From assembly GCA_000320545.1 (NCBI GenBank), contig ADNK01001563.1, positions 1 through 31,373 on the forward strand: a stretch of 31,373 bases of DNA, read 5' to 3'. The notes under the pieces were generated by a model. That model was not told where the DNA came from, made no database searches, and saw only the letters and a program-made list of their open reading frames with translations. This DNA is from Bigelowiella natans CCMP2755 (Eukaryota > Cercozoa > Chlorarachniophyceae). The position numbers were made by a program, and so were the translations under genes. Position 1 is the stretch's first letter; each line of letters opens with the position of its first letter. Of the stretch, positions 11,701 to 24,648 are shown one piece after another.

Positions 11701-14700
11701 GCCGGGGCTGGATTCACCTGCTTTTGAGAAGGCATATTCATTGGGGAGTGATGATTCGAAGATGATGAATGAGACTGATCATTCTGCTGAGAGGACCCAG
11801 CAGCGTACAACTTGTGTGCAGCCATACGACGCACAGGAAGCGTTCGTGCCTTTGTTTGCATCAGAACCCTCCTTCTAAGCATATCGCGCTGCGACAACTC
11901 CCTCCGACCAACATTCCGCGATAGCTGTAGCCGTGGTGGGGCCTTTCCCACTTTGCCTTCCATGCTCGGCGAATTGTTACTGCTTTGAGTGCCGCTTCCA
12001 TGCTGACCTTTTGGCGACGGAAAGCCGGACTTACTGCTTGATCCGAGACCAATGCTCCAAAGGAGGCGACCTTTGGTATTGTCGTGAGATATCACCTTGT
12101 TAAGATGCTCACGTGTAATCGCCAGTTTCTTTGAGTGTTCAATACCCACCTCGTCACGTTCCATATCGCTTGTTTCTGAGTCGAAGACACGGGATGTCTC
12201 TATGATCTCCGGGACATCTTGCAGCTCGACGTCTGCCGGGATGAACTTATTAAACGCCTCAATGCCCATTTTTTGGAACAATGTTGCATGGAGAATTTTG
12301 TGTCTGGTGAGGTAAAAGTGGAGCAAGCGTTCCGCGGCCTGAATTACCTTGACGCTGCTAAATCGTCGTAGATTATACAAACATATCTCGACCTTAACAG
12401 TAGTGATCTTGATGATACAGGCCGCGTGTCTCGGCACGCGGGCAGATATCGTCTCCCCATCTACATTCGTTAGGGACACAGCATGTGATGAGACTTTCAT
12501 CATTTCCGAAGGAACGCTATTTTGCACCATCCCTGCTCTAGTTTCTGTCTGGCCACCAAATCCTCCGAGCAAAACGAATCCGTCCTTCTGATCGCTCGGT
12601 GCCAACACATCGCCTAATTTGTCTAATTCTGCAGGAGAGATATCTCGATACCCTTCAAGATTCCCAAGCAACTCAGCCACTTGTACAGTTTCGTGCCGTT
12701 CATAACTAATTTGTGCACGCCACGATTTTGGAATATTTTTACTGTCGCCCCTTTCCCTTTCCCGGCGTTTTCCCTCAGTGAGGACGCGGATTCGAGTGTG
12801 CAAAAGTTTCTCGAATAACCTCCGTAGTTTCTGTGCCAACAAAGGAAGCGTATACATTGGGAATCGGCGATTCACCCGCAAGCAACGGGTATTACAAATG
12901 TAATCCTCGTCTTCGGCACTGTGTTTAGCAAATAAAACATGCGAGAGCCTCGCTGTCGCATAGAATGGCTTCAGTAGAGAGTTAAGAAACATCTCACTTC
13001 GGAGTCCCTCCGCCATTGTCAGCTGATTTGATACGCTCAGAAATATCTCGATGTAGGAACTTAGGCAACCCTCCTTAATTGCATGGTGGATCTTCTGCAT
13101 TAATACGTCCAGCTCGACTTTGCCGTGGAGATATACCTCAACAAGGAAGCCATATGACAATTTTGTCGGTGATGGTAGTTGCGATGACGGAACTGCTAGC
13201 GGCGCCGTAGACACATGATCCCTCTTCATTTCATTTGTCTGGTCCCCTGCAAAATCATTTGCAAAGATGTCTGCATGCCTTGTCCCTTTCTTATACACCA
13301 TCGGATCCTTTATGCTTGGTGGATGAAACATAAACTTTCGTTTACGCCGCGGCATGCCTGCATGTGCGTGGCCTGGAACCATGGCGGTGGGGACATCGAT
13401 AATGTTGAACATCTTCTCGTGCATTCCAGAAAGAACTTTCTTTCTATGTGACGCCGATTTAACCGGCAAAATTGATGTAACATTCGATACGTTACGTAAT
13501 CGGACACCGTTACCAATGGAATCGCTACCTGCCTTCACTGCCCCCGTCCCTGCCCGCCGATCTGGGTGCACAGTTACAAGACTTACAAACACAACAGCAA
13601 GGCCTTTGTTTGCTAATTGTAGAGACGCCATGTCCCTCCGATATCGCGAAGTTACTTTTTTCCGGCGAGCATGTATATCTGGATTGAAGACGAAGGAAAG
13701 CCGTTGTTGCTCACCCTCTAGACTCAATGTACACTTACGCTGATGCCTCTCTGCCTGCTGCATTTCTTTTTTAGCAGTTTCCTCTTTCCAGCGCAATTTC
13801 TCGCGACTAATCCTCTCTGATTTCATAAGCCTTTCGTCCTTTTTTCGCTCTCCTTCAGTCTCTACTCCATCTATTTTTTGGGCCTTCACCACTGTAGGCA
13901 TCGAGAGGGCGGGAGGAAGATTTTGATCTTCCTCATTAGAATCTATGGGTAAATTGCCACTAATTGTTTTTGAAATGTTCATATCAAGCCCATTAGTTGA
14001 AGCTGCCGTTGTAACATCGGTAGCATCGTTGTCAATTTGATTGGTTTGGCTTGAGTTATTGATTTTTATTTTGAAAGTTTCTTCTCGAACAACCTTCTTT
14101 TCCTCCTCTCCTTCCTCCTTCTCCAAGAAATGCAAAGGGGACAGGAATCTCGAAAAATTCTGCTTGATGTACATGAGCGACAAGAAAGGATCTGGCATTT
14201 TATCCGGAAGTTGCACCAGGGAGCACATTGATGGACTTTTGTCTGATGGACGAAGAAATCGCATGTCGTCTCCGTCGAGCTTAGTCGACGGATTTCGAAT
14301 CAGCACCTTCGCAATTTCGTTTCGGATGAGAGACTGAACCATTTGTTCTAGGTAGCCTTTTAGATGAATAGTGATCTCATTCGAAGGCCTGTAAACTCCC
14401 GATATTTCTAAGACCAATGATGTATTAGACGGATTCAAATTTGTGGGTATTGCTTGCGATGTCTCTCCAACTGAGCGTGTTCTTGCCCGAGGACGCGCCT
14501 TTGTCATGATCTCCCTTGAATCATTGGCAATAATGGCTGTTTCCCTTGACTTGGCTATCTTAACGTTGCCTTTCGTATTTTCATAGTTTCCATGCCGAAA
14601 ACGCATATAGAAAATTCGGCTCGTGGCCTGCTCTTTGAAGACAAATAAGTTATTCCCCATTCCTGACACCGTAAAATTGCGCAAAATTCGTTGTGACAGT

Positions 14701-16268
14701 CGTGTCATCGTCACTTTGGCTCCTAGTCTTGGATGGAGGGGAAGAGAAATTTGTGCTTGTACATCGCATTCAAACTCCCCAGATGAATATCCATATAATT
14801 GGCCCTGTTTATTTCCCGGAGCTCTGATTAGAAGCTTAGGACACATGCGAGTTGTGTGCAGTTTCATTAAAAGAGAAAGTTGATTGACTCTCCTGCATGA
14901 TTTGTAGATTATGTGTCGAAGTAGCAACATTACATCCTCAATGATATCTAGATCCGCGCCTAGAGAGCAACTGCGAATATCAAGTTGACATTCGCTATTT
15001 ATGCCCATGACAAGCCAAAAAGGGATTTTGGTGTTTTCATTAGGTATTGATGCAGACGATGAAACTATTCCCGCAGGCACTGTAGATGAAGGGTTCGTAT
15101 CTACCTTTGTTCCGCTCGTGATTTTCTTCAAATTTGCAATTCCCAAAGAATCACTAGTACTTTCTTGTCTCTCCATCTCAGTAATAAAACCATGCATCTG
15201 TTGCTGATGTTGTGTTTCTATGGATTTCCTCTCGTCAATTTGTTGATATGCGTTATTCGTAAAAGCAGCATCAATGGAAGGAGGAGAAGATGGCATTGAT
15301 TCCGGATACCATTCCAAGTTAAGAGAATCCAAGACATTTGCCAGAGAGGATGAGGGTGCTTGTATGCCAAGATTCATATCAAAACTAGTAGGTTCCGAAA
15401 GAGTCGAGTTTTCGCTATACACGCGGGTTAGAGGAAGAATTTGCGTCTTCGTCTCCTTCTCGTTCAATTCGTCGTCGGCAGGATTGTCTGTTTTTAACCC
15501 TGTTGTTACTGCTGCTCTAAATTCGGTTTTGTCTTCAAGATGTATCTCCACCTCACGACTTATACGAGAGTGATTGTGTTGGGGTGAAGTGGACGAACCC
15601 AGCTTAGTTAGCGATGCAGCAGAGGTAGAAGGCTTCAGCTGATTCCGTCGTCGATGTCGATGTGATGAAAAAGAGTGGAGAAGCTCCATGATATGAGGCT
15701 TAGGCAACCCTTCGACGTAGAATAAACCTTCGCCTTTCGGGCTTACAACATAACGCACAGGAAGGTATGGATTGCTTTGAAATTGCGAGGCAAACATTGC
15801 AAGATAATTTTCATCCATATCGTTGTTGAGAAAATTTGGATGGTCTACACCCTTGCTGTCACTCTCTTCGTCAGTAAGTGCACTTGTGAGAATGGGAAGG
15901 CCTAATACCTCCCTCTGCACATGGGTGTCGCTCACGCGGGCAAGGTGTTTCTGCAACACACGCAACGTTCGATGCGTAACTGTCGAGACACGTTTGAGGC
16001 AAAGGATGACCTGCCCACTCACAAGAGACCTTAAATTGTGTACGACTCGCCGCATTTGAACCCGAAGCGGAGTGGGAAGGTGCAAAAAACTTAAGTAGCG
16101 GTGAACTTTAAAAAACCTCAATGCGTCGGTTTCTGACAGCAGCAACTTCTCCGCAAATCCCCCGAAATCTTCTTGTTCAGATATCTGTTTAGTTGCATAC
16201 AGTGTCATTTTGATATCGGACTGTTTCTCTATGTGTGGTTCTGTAGTTAATATAATTTGCGTTACCTG
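8784..16268 (-). other. SZT2: Giant terminal exon of SZT2 (about 7.5 kb)
   Basis: This one uninterrupted reading frame of 2495 codons encodes the C-terminal 59% of the SZT2 protein, while the first 18 exons average under 300 nt. It begins after an acceptor at 16269 (…TTGGAACAG) and ends at a TGA at 8784-8786. It holds the middle and C-terminal SZT2 regions: FWLVMGIN, then NLFVFKEQATSRIFYMRF, then an LIRNEIAKVLIRN helix, and later GLAVVFVSLVTVHPD and YGFLVEVYLHGKVELDVLMQ. Between these are long low-complexity stretches, including a basic KRKRK-type segment and Ser/Pro/His-rich regions around 10900-11800. The C-terminus itself I cannot match to known SZT2 sequence from memory. Confidence 0.85.
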
Positions 16269-19200
16269 CTGTTCCAAGTGCGCGTAAGGAAATGGCGGTA
16301 GTGAGAAACAACTAAGTCGAAGGACAATTCTAGCCTGATTTAGATACACAGTCATCAGTATGTTGAGCAGGAACTGAGCCAATCAGAGTAATTACGTTAT
16401 GTGCTGATAAGCCATGTGCCTTTCTGGCGGCTTTAAGGAGATCATCGAAAGAAGAAGACATAGTGATAGGGAAAGTCAGGGTGGAGCGTTCTCCAGAGCC
16501 CTTTGCGCTAGTTCTGGCATATTTCCGTTGATCATTGCGATGATACTTAGAATCCTCATTAGGCTTGCTGCTATATCTGCTATGCGTTTCTTCCTTGCGA
16601 TTGTTACTTCTACTGTAGCGCTCTATGGAGACAAGTTCGGCCTTGATGAAAGCTGGGGTTTCTCTTTCAGAAACACATTCTGAGGTTCGAATGCCATAAA
16701 ATGGAGCATCAACGTCGTTATCTTCATCTTCATCTTCATCCTCATCCTCATCTTCATCAACCTCCTCCTGGTTGATCTCCCCAACTAGCACCTCTTCCGT
16801 CTGTATTGGGCCGAATCTACCTCCTATCCCTTTAATGACACTTGACCTCCGTCTTCTGACAGCAGACGTTGTTGTAGCACGCCGGCATATGAAAAGCCCT
16901 TCAGCGCCTGGAATTTCTTGAAACAATGACTTGAACAAATTTTTGAACTTAAAACTCATGGTATTATTGTCACTAGGCTCCAGGTGCGTCAGATCGATAT
17001 CATAGACAAACAATACACACATACTCAATGCTTGTGGTAGATCTAAGTTCACCAAGGTTTCTATGCTATCCTTCTTCTCAATGTCGGTTTTTTTATCTTT
17101 CGGATCGTTTTCCCCGTGTACGCCTTTGTCATCATTTTCAAGCGCTGTGGGAACATCAAGCAATTTAGAAGAAGTGTATCGTTGTTCTTGTTGTATATGA
17201 TTTCCAAGAGAATTTTTGTCGGATAAGACAGCGATAGCCTCCCTTAACACATTGTAGATAAGAATTACAAATCCTCGTTTATATGCGTTCGCAGCTACGG
17301 TATAGACGTCCTTTTGTATTTTCCGCGCCGCCAACGGGTGCGACAGAAAGTTAGGGTCATCTTCAGTGGTTGGTATTAGATCTCTTTGTGGGCTTCGAAT
17401 GGGATTGGCAACCTTTGTATAATCGCTCTCATTTGAAAGTTCTCCCTCACTTTCCACGGGGTTATTTTGACACGTCTCTTCGTTTTGAAGACATCTCTGG
17501 CTCTTACTGCTATGTACCAAACAAATATCGTCCCGAAGGCATGTATAATGTGAAATTACAATAGCCTCTACGGATCCAACTGCCACTTTAGCAGAAACGG
17601 CAGGCTGTTTGTCAGAAATCTCCTTATAGTCCTCTCCATCTTCGTTAGAATGTCCAACATCTACGCGAGGGAAAATCTGCGTGAAAGAAATCATCGTGTT
17701 TCCGGCTTCCGTACTACTCTCTGGTAAACAGCCGAACGTCTTGCCAGCAACGAACTCATAACCTTTGATATCACTTACAATTGCGTACCAAATTTGTTCC
17801 TGAAAGTCCCGCACAAAATCAAAATCGCGTTTTGTTTTGACTCCTCTCGGCAATCGAAAACGCGTGTCCGTCCTCACGAACAAGTTTGATGCCTGCGGAC
17901 CAAGGAGAAGTTGTAAATTCAACACAGGTCTAATTTTCACCAATCCATTCAAATTCGCAGTGGAGGCGGCCTTCGGACTGATTTCGCCGAAATCAGTAGG
18001 CTGTTCCCACATCTCTCTTCCTGATGCGGTTGGGACTTTATTCCCAGCTGTAGCTACTGACGTTTTACCACTGAAAACCCGATTTAGACTTATATCCGAC
18101 GCGGACCTATAAACAATCAACGTTCAATGAGATAGTAGCAGAGAGTTAATTAAGAGTAGGTTAGCACTTTTTATGTTGGTTTAACCGTTGTGCCTTTTGG
18201 TCCCTTTGTAGGCTGCTAGCTGCCTGGTCGAAAGTATGTAGCGCGTTGAGGCACTGAAGGTCAATCTCATTTGTATCTCTGCAAAGATTCTCCCAATTCA
18301 CCGCGTGATATTTGCTTATGCCAGGCGGATGAATAGTTGTATCTCCCTCTTCTTTTGAGTCGGTAGATGATCCATTGACGCTGCTACATAGTGATAGCCT
18401 TATTCTAAGCACACCAATGGTCTTTGTGGCCTTTCGAAACTGTTTAGTTATATTGTACTGGGCTAGCCAAGTCTTCGTTTTCCCAGAGATCTCGCGGAAG
18501 AGAGTGCGGGAACTCAGGGAGCTGTTGGCTAGAAAATACCTACAAACATGCAAATATTGTCGCCTAAAAAGTTCAGAAGGTATGATCATTTGGACTGAAC
18601 AAATTAGAAATTAAAAAAAGAAAACGCTTTTACGTTACACCCAAAGAAACATCGATGAAAATGATATATTTGCTTCTGACCCTTCTGCGAAACGATGAGA
18701 AACTATCGTCTCGAAAGCCCTCTCAAGTGTGTTCGAGCGTAAACGTGCGAAGTGCCACTCGCGCACTTTACCAATCAAACCCTCGTTATACTCAAGCTTT
18801 GTGGGCATAAAAGCACCCCATGGTCTTGACAGCACTTCAAGCGGCCGCACATTAATCACCTGATTTATGTTATTTACACATAATGATGATTGAACACCTG
18901 CATGCACATACATCCAACTTCCTGGGATAGAAACGTAAAAACATATATGAAAACACAGAACGGATACCTGGTGACTGAGCGCTTTTGCATCATTGGCATT
19001 GTTTACAGCATTTTCGGGATCATGGCCTTCTACTGCTTTCCCATTCCAACGGTTTGTTTCGATAATACGAGAATGAACTACTTCTGCAAACTTACGAGTA
19101 TGTACTCTGCGCTCAGATGGAATCGAATTGAAAAAGCCGAAACGAAGACACGCGACAAACGGTGTCTTCCAACTTAACTGCCCGATGGCGATGCTGTCCC

Positions 19201-22200
19201 TCCCTATCAATCTTTATTTGAAATCCGATTAAACGATAGAAAATTTGAAATATAGAGAAAGAAATCATCGTTATCGTTATGGTTACCGAAGGTAAAAGCC
19301 TGCACACGACTCGTCTGCCCACGCCTTCAAGCTTTCATGCAGGGCTGTCTTTGCATCTTGGACTAGCTCCCGTAGCCTGCGATGACAAAGATGTCAAGCC
19401 CGCGTTCAACGGTAGAAACGAATGTTTTCAATTATAACATCAGAACTACAATCAAACGAACACTACCTTGGAGATTTGAGGGGAATGCAACTTAACAGCT
19501 CGTCATTTCCTGAGCCATTTCTGCCACTGGTACAACTTCTCCCTTGGCCTCTTAACCCCGGCCCACCCCCCACTTTCAATACAATCACAGAAAACTCGAC
19601 GTCGAGCCATGTGGACCAAGTTGGACTTTTGGACAAAAACGTCCAAAAGTCTTGAAATCTGCTGTGGCGTATTCCAAGGGAGGATTTAGTATGTGTGGGG
19701 GTGGATGCTGAGGCGGAGGAGGAGGAAAGGGAGGACGATTTCAGGGAACCGGCCTTGGCTCGGAATTCATTGTTCATCGTGCCGGTTGCGTCCTTTACGG
19801 TTTTGTTCCCGCTTCTCTTCTGCTCGTTCCTAACGTTGGCACGGATGATAGAGCAAATTTGCGTAAGGTAAACCAAGACGCGGTCTCGCTCTCGAATGCC
19901 GAGGATATACCTGATTAATCACAATAGTTAAAAAAAACTCCAACGACCCGAGAAAGCAAAATTACATTCGTGATCTCTCCTCTTCAATCGCATCAAGCCT
20001 TCGTGTCATCTTTCTCCCCCCTAAATTAGCACTGCGGTTGCCACTCCTCTGCGGCATGGTCGTCATCGTTTTGCGAATCAACTTCTCAAGTGTTTTCGGC
20101 AAACCAAGCGCGTACAAAGCAATGTGCATTGTGCTGCGGCTACTGCGACGGTGATTTCGAGTGTTACTGTGACTGCTACGGGTATTCGAAAGAGGATTGT
20201 TTATACTCCCCTTCCTGGTATCTATAGAAGCCCGTCGCTGCTGCGAAGCTAATGACGGTAAAGAAGAAGAAAACGACGAAGATGGAGGTGACGAATCTCG
20301 GACAGTGATAATGTAGAGCAGGGACAAATCAGCAGTCAATACTTTCACCAGCGCAATGATCGAGGAAGTCTTGCTGCTACTACTTATCACCACTCCCTCT
20401 TTTCCAGACATTCGTGAGTACACAAGTGGGACAAAGCTGTGTGGCGGAAGGGAGGGGGGGGGAGGGACGGCATATTATGGACCGATAGGCTTAATGAACT
20501 TAACAACAATGTATCTTTGAAGAATGATACTAAATAAATAAGATAAATACGAATGCACACACACACATACACACACACAAACACACAAACACAAACACAT
20601 ACTCACAAAAACCTGTATTATGCAAAAATATATATGATGAACGCACCCTTGCATAATGCGGCACTGAATCGTATCAAGAAGACGCGTTCCAGGCATTTTA
20701 TACGTTAGTAGTCGCACACGCGAGGCCTCTGGGGAGCTCCAGGCTCGCGGCGATCGTTCAATTACTAGCTGAATCTCCGAGTTATCGTCGTCCCCCCCCG
20801 TTTGCTCACTCCCGTGCTGACACAAAAATCCAAAGCAACATTTCACATGTGGATGAACATCAGTGGTAATTTAGCTTTGCTCCGTTCCGCTCTCCTTTCC
20901 TTCTTGCTATGTTTCTTAGTCACGTTTGAACTCACCTCGGAGGCTGCCCTTGACCCCCCCCTGAGGATCTCTAATGCCCGCTCCAAGACCAGGCCTAGGG
21001 ATCCACCAGGGAAGTTTGGCGTGTGGAATATGGGCAGATCTCGACTTAATCGGAGCGAAGATGACGACGCCGATGATGATGATGATATTTGTGATCCGAA
21101 TTTGCCTTTGCGATGGCTTTCGTCTCTACGAGTCCGTTCCGAATCAGCATTATCCACATGACCTCCCAGCATCCCCACACCGCCCCCGCTGTGCTTAGAG
21201 ATGATGGGTGTTGCTGAAGCGTAGCGCCAGTTGTTGTCGGTATCTACGACGTATCCAAACGGCCAGATGACTTGACCTGCTTCTTCTTCACCGATTCCTC
21301 CGCTCCCTCCTCTTCCGCTTTTTCCTTGGAAGGCATCTTTCTCTTCGTCGCCACCGTAGCATTGCGGTTGCTCGCACTTGCTGCTCCGACTGTGTCCCCT
21401 TGGATCTTCTTCCGATCGCGCCTTCGCCTCCTCCCCATTTGTGCTGCTGGCAGTGGTGGTTGCCGGGTCCTTGCTGATCATGATGACCTCACATAAGATG
21501 TCTCGATGAATCAAAACGTTCGCGTCAATGTCGCCAAGGCTAGACCCCGCCATCACCCCGTCGGTGACGAGAAACAAGTACGGCGACGCGTTGAGGGCCA
21601 TTTGAGCGAGAGCGCTGATGCCGAGACGAACCAGATCGGTAAGGCCTTGGTTGTAGCGGTAGAGCCATCATAGTACACAGTTTATCAGGGAGGGGAAGCA
21701 GATCATAATCGTGAGATACGAGCAACGTGATTGCAGTTTTGTTTCATCGTGAGATATGTCAGTGGTAGATAAGATACGCATGTCTTGTGTGAATAGCACT
21801 CATTGAGAGAGAGCAAGTGAGAGAGGGGGGGGGGGGGGGGGGAGGATCTGCAACTTACCTCGTCCAGATTGATTCTTTCGTATCTCCGCTGCGATAGCTG
21901 CAGCACCAATGCCCGGTGCGGATTGATGATGCTGATGCTGATGTTGTCGATGATGGTGTTGCTGATGAAGGTGGGAACTTGGGGTGTGAGTTATGGGACG
22001 TCGGTGGTGATGATAGTCACGATGATGATGAGGAGGAGGAGGAGAAAGAGCACTTCGAGAATGGTAGGAGTCCCTGTTGATGATTTATTGGGAAACGGAT
22101 GAAGAAAGGGAGGAAAAGAAATATATTTAGATAGAGACAGAGTGAGAGGAGGAGAGGAGAGGTGGAGAGGAAAAGACGAATATATTAATGAACAAAAACT

Positions 22201-23933
22201 TCATGTCAACCGTAGTTGAGCTCGCCGTTTTGATTCCACAAGAAAATGAATATGGGAATCGATGCCAGAGCGTATTTTCCTGAGATGGTAGGGTGTTTAC
22301 ACAAAACGAGTACTATGCGCATAAGATTATGTGTTTGTGTGTTATGTGAGTTTGCTAGACGATGGCCTATTATTTATTGATATTTCAGGATTATCTACAT
22401 CTTTCATCAACACGCTACCATCAAACTCTTCCTCTATTATCCCCTTCATTTCTGTCTCCCTTCCTCCCTTGTCTCCATTTTTACTTCAAAACAACAATGA
22501 CAACATGACCGACCTCAGGATAGACTTTATATTCTTTCGAGTCAGATGTTGATTCTCAATCACCGCCTAAGGTAAGAAAAGCGTGCTTAAAGAAGTCGAC
22601 GACGATGGGGGGGGCAACATCGACGGTAAGTCTTTGGTGGCATCATTTCCCACGTAATGCAGCAAGGAGTGAAGAAAATACAGAATCAGCGATTGAGCGG
22701 GAGCAAGTTGAACTGTTTGTCGAGGCTAGATGTAATTGTTATAATCATGTAATCGGTGTAGCATAAAGCAGCCTTTTTAGACCCCTCCCCCCTCTCTTTC
22801 TCTATGTCGTCCTCCCTTCTATAACCAACCTGGTTCTGGCCACTACTCTTCTCATGAATCAATACAGTAATGAATACCGTGACTCCTGTTAAGTGTTAAA
22901 CAGCAAAGGAAAAAGTCTCTCATCTCCCTTTCGATAGATAAGAGCTATGGCAAAGACGATCATTCAAGAGTGCTGCTTGATGATGCCCCTCATCACACAA
23001 CCCCTCGTGGCCAAAACAAATTACGAAAATATCTTGAGGAGGAAAAAGGAAAAAAAACAATTTCGATGGTATTGAGAAAGGCAAGGCCATCTCAAGTGGC
23101 ATGGCCTTGCCGAAGAGAACCAACGTTGACTTTTTTTCCTTAGAATTAAGGCATTTGCATAATCAGCATTCAAAACCCTTTGCCGGTAGCGTGCTGTATA
23201 GGCTGGAGCTCAAAGACTGGTATATTCTATTGCAAGGGGCATCGCAGAGAACGGGGTTGAAGACAGTGGACGAAGCTCCCATATCTACACCGGATTTACG
23301 TAAGAATTGGATCAAATTTAATGAAGGTAGAAGCGACACTGCATGAAGGTAGAAGTGACACTGCCCTTGCGCGTTCTACGCTGATTTATTCCCCCTTCTC
23401 CCACCCTCTAGCATCCCCTCATTTCATGGGTTACAACCGATGACGAACGCGAGGCGGTAGCGCTGGTATTGGAAGGAGAATTGTGTTTCTGGGAGGACAC
23501 GGTACTCGCCCTTCATTTCAGGGTCTTCTCCCGAGATTCTACGGCAACACATTCAAGGGAGTGAAGGCTTTAGGTGAGATCTTCCATGAAACATGTTTTT
23601 CAGAGCTATACACTTCACGGGGAGCAGCGGGTGTTTAAGTACCCGACAATGCGGAAACCGAATTCCTCATTCTCGTATCCTGTTCCCGAACAACAAAGAC
23701 AACTTTTGTCAGAGTCTGGTTCTCCGATGATTAATTTTCAACTGTACCGATCGAGATTGTTGTGAAAAGGAGAGAAAGCCTCCAGCTTGCTCTCTCCCTG
23801 GCCTGATAGGTAGACAAGACATCTCCTCGAATAGAAGTAAATAGAGCTGAGAATGCAGTACCTTAGCGTTCGCGTGATCATCGACCAGCACATCAACCTG
23901 CCTCGCAAACGCAAGGATAGAGGAATGTTCCAT
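8784..23933 (-). CDS. SZT2: SZT2 homologue, KICSTOR scaffold subunit
   Basis: SZT2 joins KPTN, ITFG2 and KICS2 in KICSTOR, which holds GATOR1 at the lysosome so that TORC1 is switched off when nutrients are scarce. Exons (5'-3'): 23862-23933, 23748-23802, 23643-23679, 23438-23538, 23177-23284, 22830-22885, 22514-22566, 22211-22279, 21859-22073, 20936-21645, 20647-20816, 19966-20436, 19467-19910, 19287-19376, 18968-19211, 18639-18859, 18186-18563, 16348-18106 and 8784-16268. The sum is 12738 nt, or 4245 residues plus stop; human SZT2 is about 3400. All 18 junctions agree in phase. SZT2-like segments are FQYQRYRLAFVID (about residue 110), LFLVTDGVM (about 283), RIMQGF (about 545), WKTPFVACLRFGF (about 898) and NLFVFKEQATSRIFYMRF (about 2290). 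Extra length lies in Ser-, His/Gln- and acid-rich loops. The start ATG has an upstream in-frame TAA. The 16348/16268 junction and the weak GTTAAA, GTTTTG and GTTCG-type donors are the points most worth testing. Confidence 0.9.
21825..21842 (+). repeat. G18 homopolymer
   Basis: Eighteen consecutive G on the plus strand, just 17 nt inside the SZT2 intron that follows the donor at 21858. On the transcribed strand this is a C-run. Confidence 0.95.
23321..23364 (+). repeat. 22-nt tandem duplication in an SZT2 intron
   Basis: Two head-to-tail copies of a 22-mer (23321-23342 and 23343-23364), beginning ATGAAGGTAGAAG and ending GACACTGC, differ by a single C/T. They lie inside the intron between the SZT2 exons 23438-23538 and 23177-23284. 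Confidence 0.9.
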
Positions 23934-24648
23934 GTATAGTCTTTATTTCGCCCTCATGGATCCTTCAACGGCAGCAGCACCTCGAGCAGGCAAACTGATG
24001 GCAGTATCGGCACAGGTGGGGCAATGAGATAAATTCAAAGATCTGCATGCTTGGCATCGTCGGAAAAGGCGCTATATCCACAACCTCGCGATGATGTCTT
24101 TATGGACTACAATCCCCAAACTGCTGGGGTCTTAGAGAGGTGCTCTCGGCACGCGAGGCCGGAAGCTTCAATGCTCGGGGTGCTCTGGAAGGGGCGTTTG
24201 GCAGTTCTCCCAAACCATGTTATCCGAGATGCGCACGAATACTAGGTATTTTATGCTTGATATTTTTCCTATATAGTTATCGCTCAAAGATAGTCACGCC
24301 CGTCGCTAATCTGCGAAAGACTCTGGCATTCGAGTATCTAAAGTATAGGATGTTGTAAGGTTAAAAACAGGTTTGAAGGCCCATGCGCTGCTGCAAGGAG
24401 GTTGGCAGTTTGTTCTTACTTTAGGAAAACTATTATGCGCAATATTACCCATATTTTGATAACTTAAACTGTTTTTAAAAAAAAATTTAGAGAAATACGC
24501 GTGTCCACATCCAAAAGTAAAAATATAATATTCCTTATCGAATAAACATCTGGTATCTCTTCGTTTGTATGTGCTATACAATTAGACAGTTTATCTAGGT
24601 CTTTCTACCGATGCATACGTGTCAGAAGGAGTATATCAGAGTCCATCC
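23934..24648. promoter_or_regulatory. Divergent promoter region between SZT2 and the signal-peptide gene
   Basis: This 715-nt spacer lies between the SZT2 ATG (minus, 23933) and the ATG at 24649 (plus). It should contain both 5' UTRs and promoters. Several short open frames run through 24051-24358, but none has a convincing exon border, and I read them as chance. An A/T-rich stretch covers about 24440-24560. No clear TATA box or repeat is visible. Confidence 0.4.

Noticed and set aside
22661-22728. A minus-strand segment (STNSSTCSRSIADSVFSSLL) that resembles an SZT2 region
   Set aside because: It lies in the wrong order relative to 22830-22885, and its donor phase does not fit. It is inside an intron.
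22605-23299. A plus-strand gene starting MGGATST with a strong GTAAGT donor
   Set aside because: It overlaps SZT2 N-terminal exons on the other strand, and its downstream exons cannot be joined in phase.
23407-23638. Plus-strand frames that read like a kinase-type segment (GLLPRFYGNTF after DDEREA)
   Set aside because: The same bases on the minus strand give FQYQRYRLAFVID, which fits SZT2 with consistent phases on both sides. The plus-strand version needs a 20-nt intron or a frameshift.
24051-24358. Overlapping plus-strand frames of 64-72 residues
   Set aside because: There are no convincing starts, splice sites or similarity. They lie in the divergent spacer between SZT2 and the next gene.
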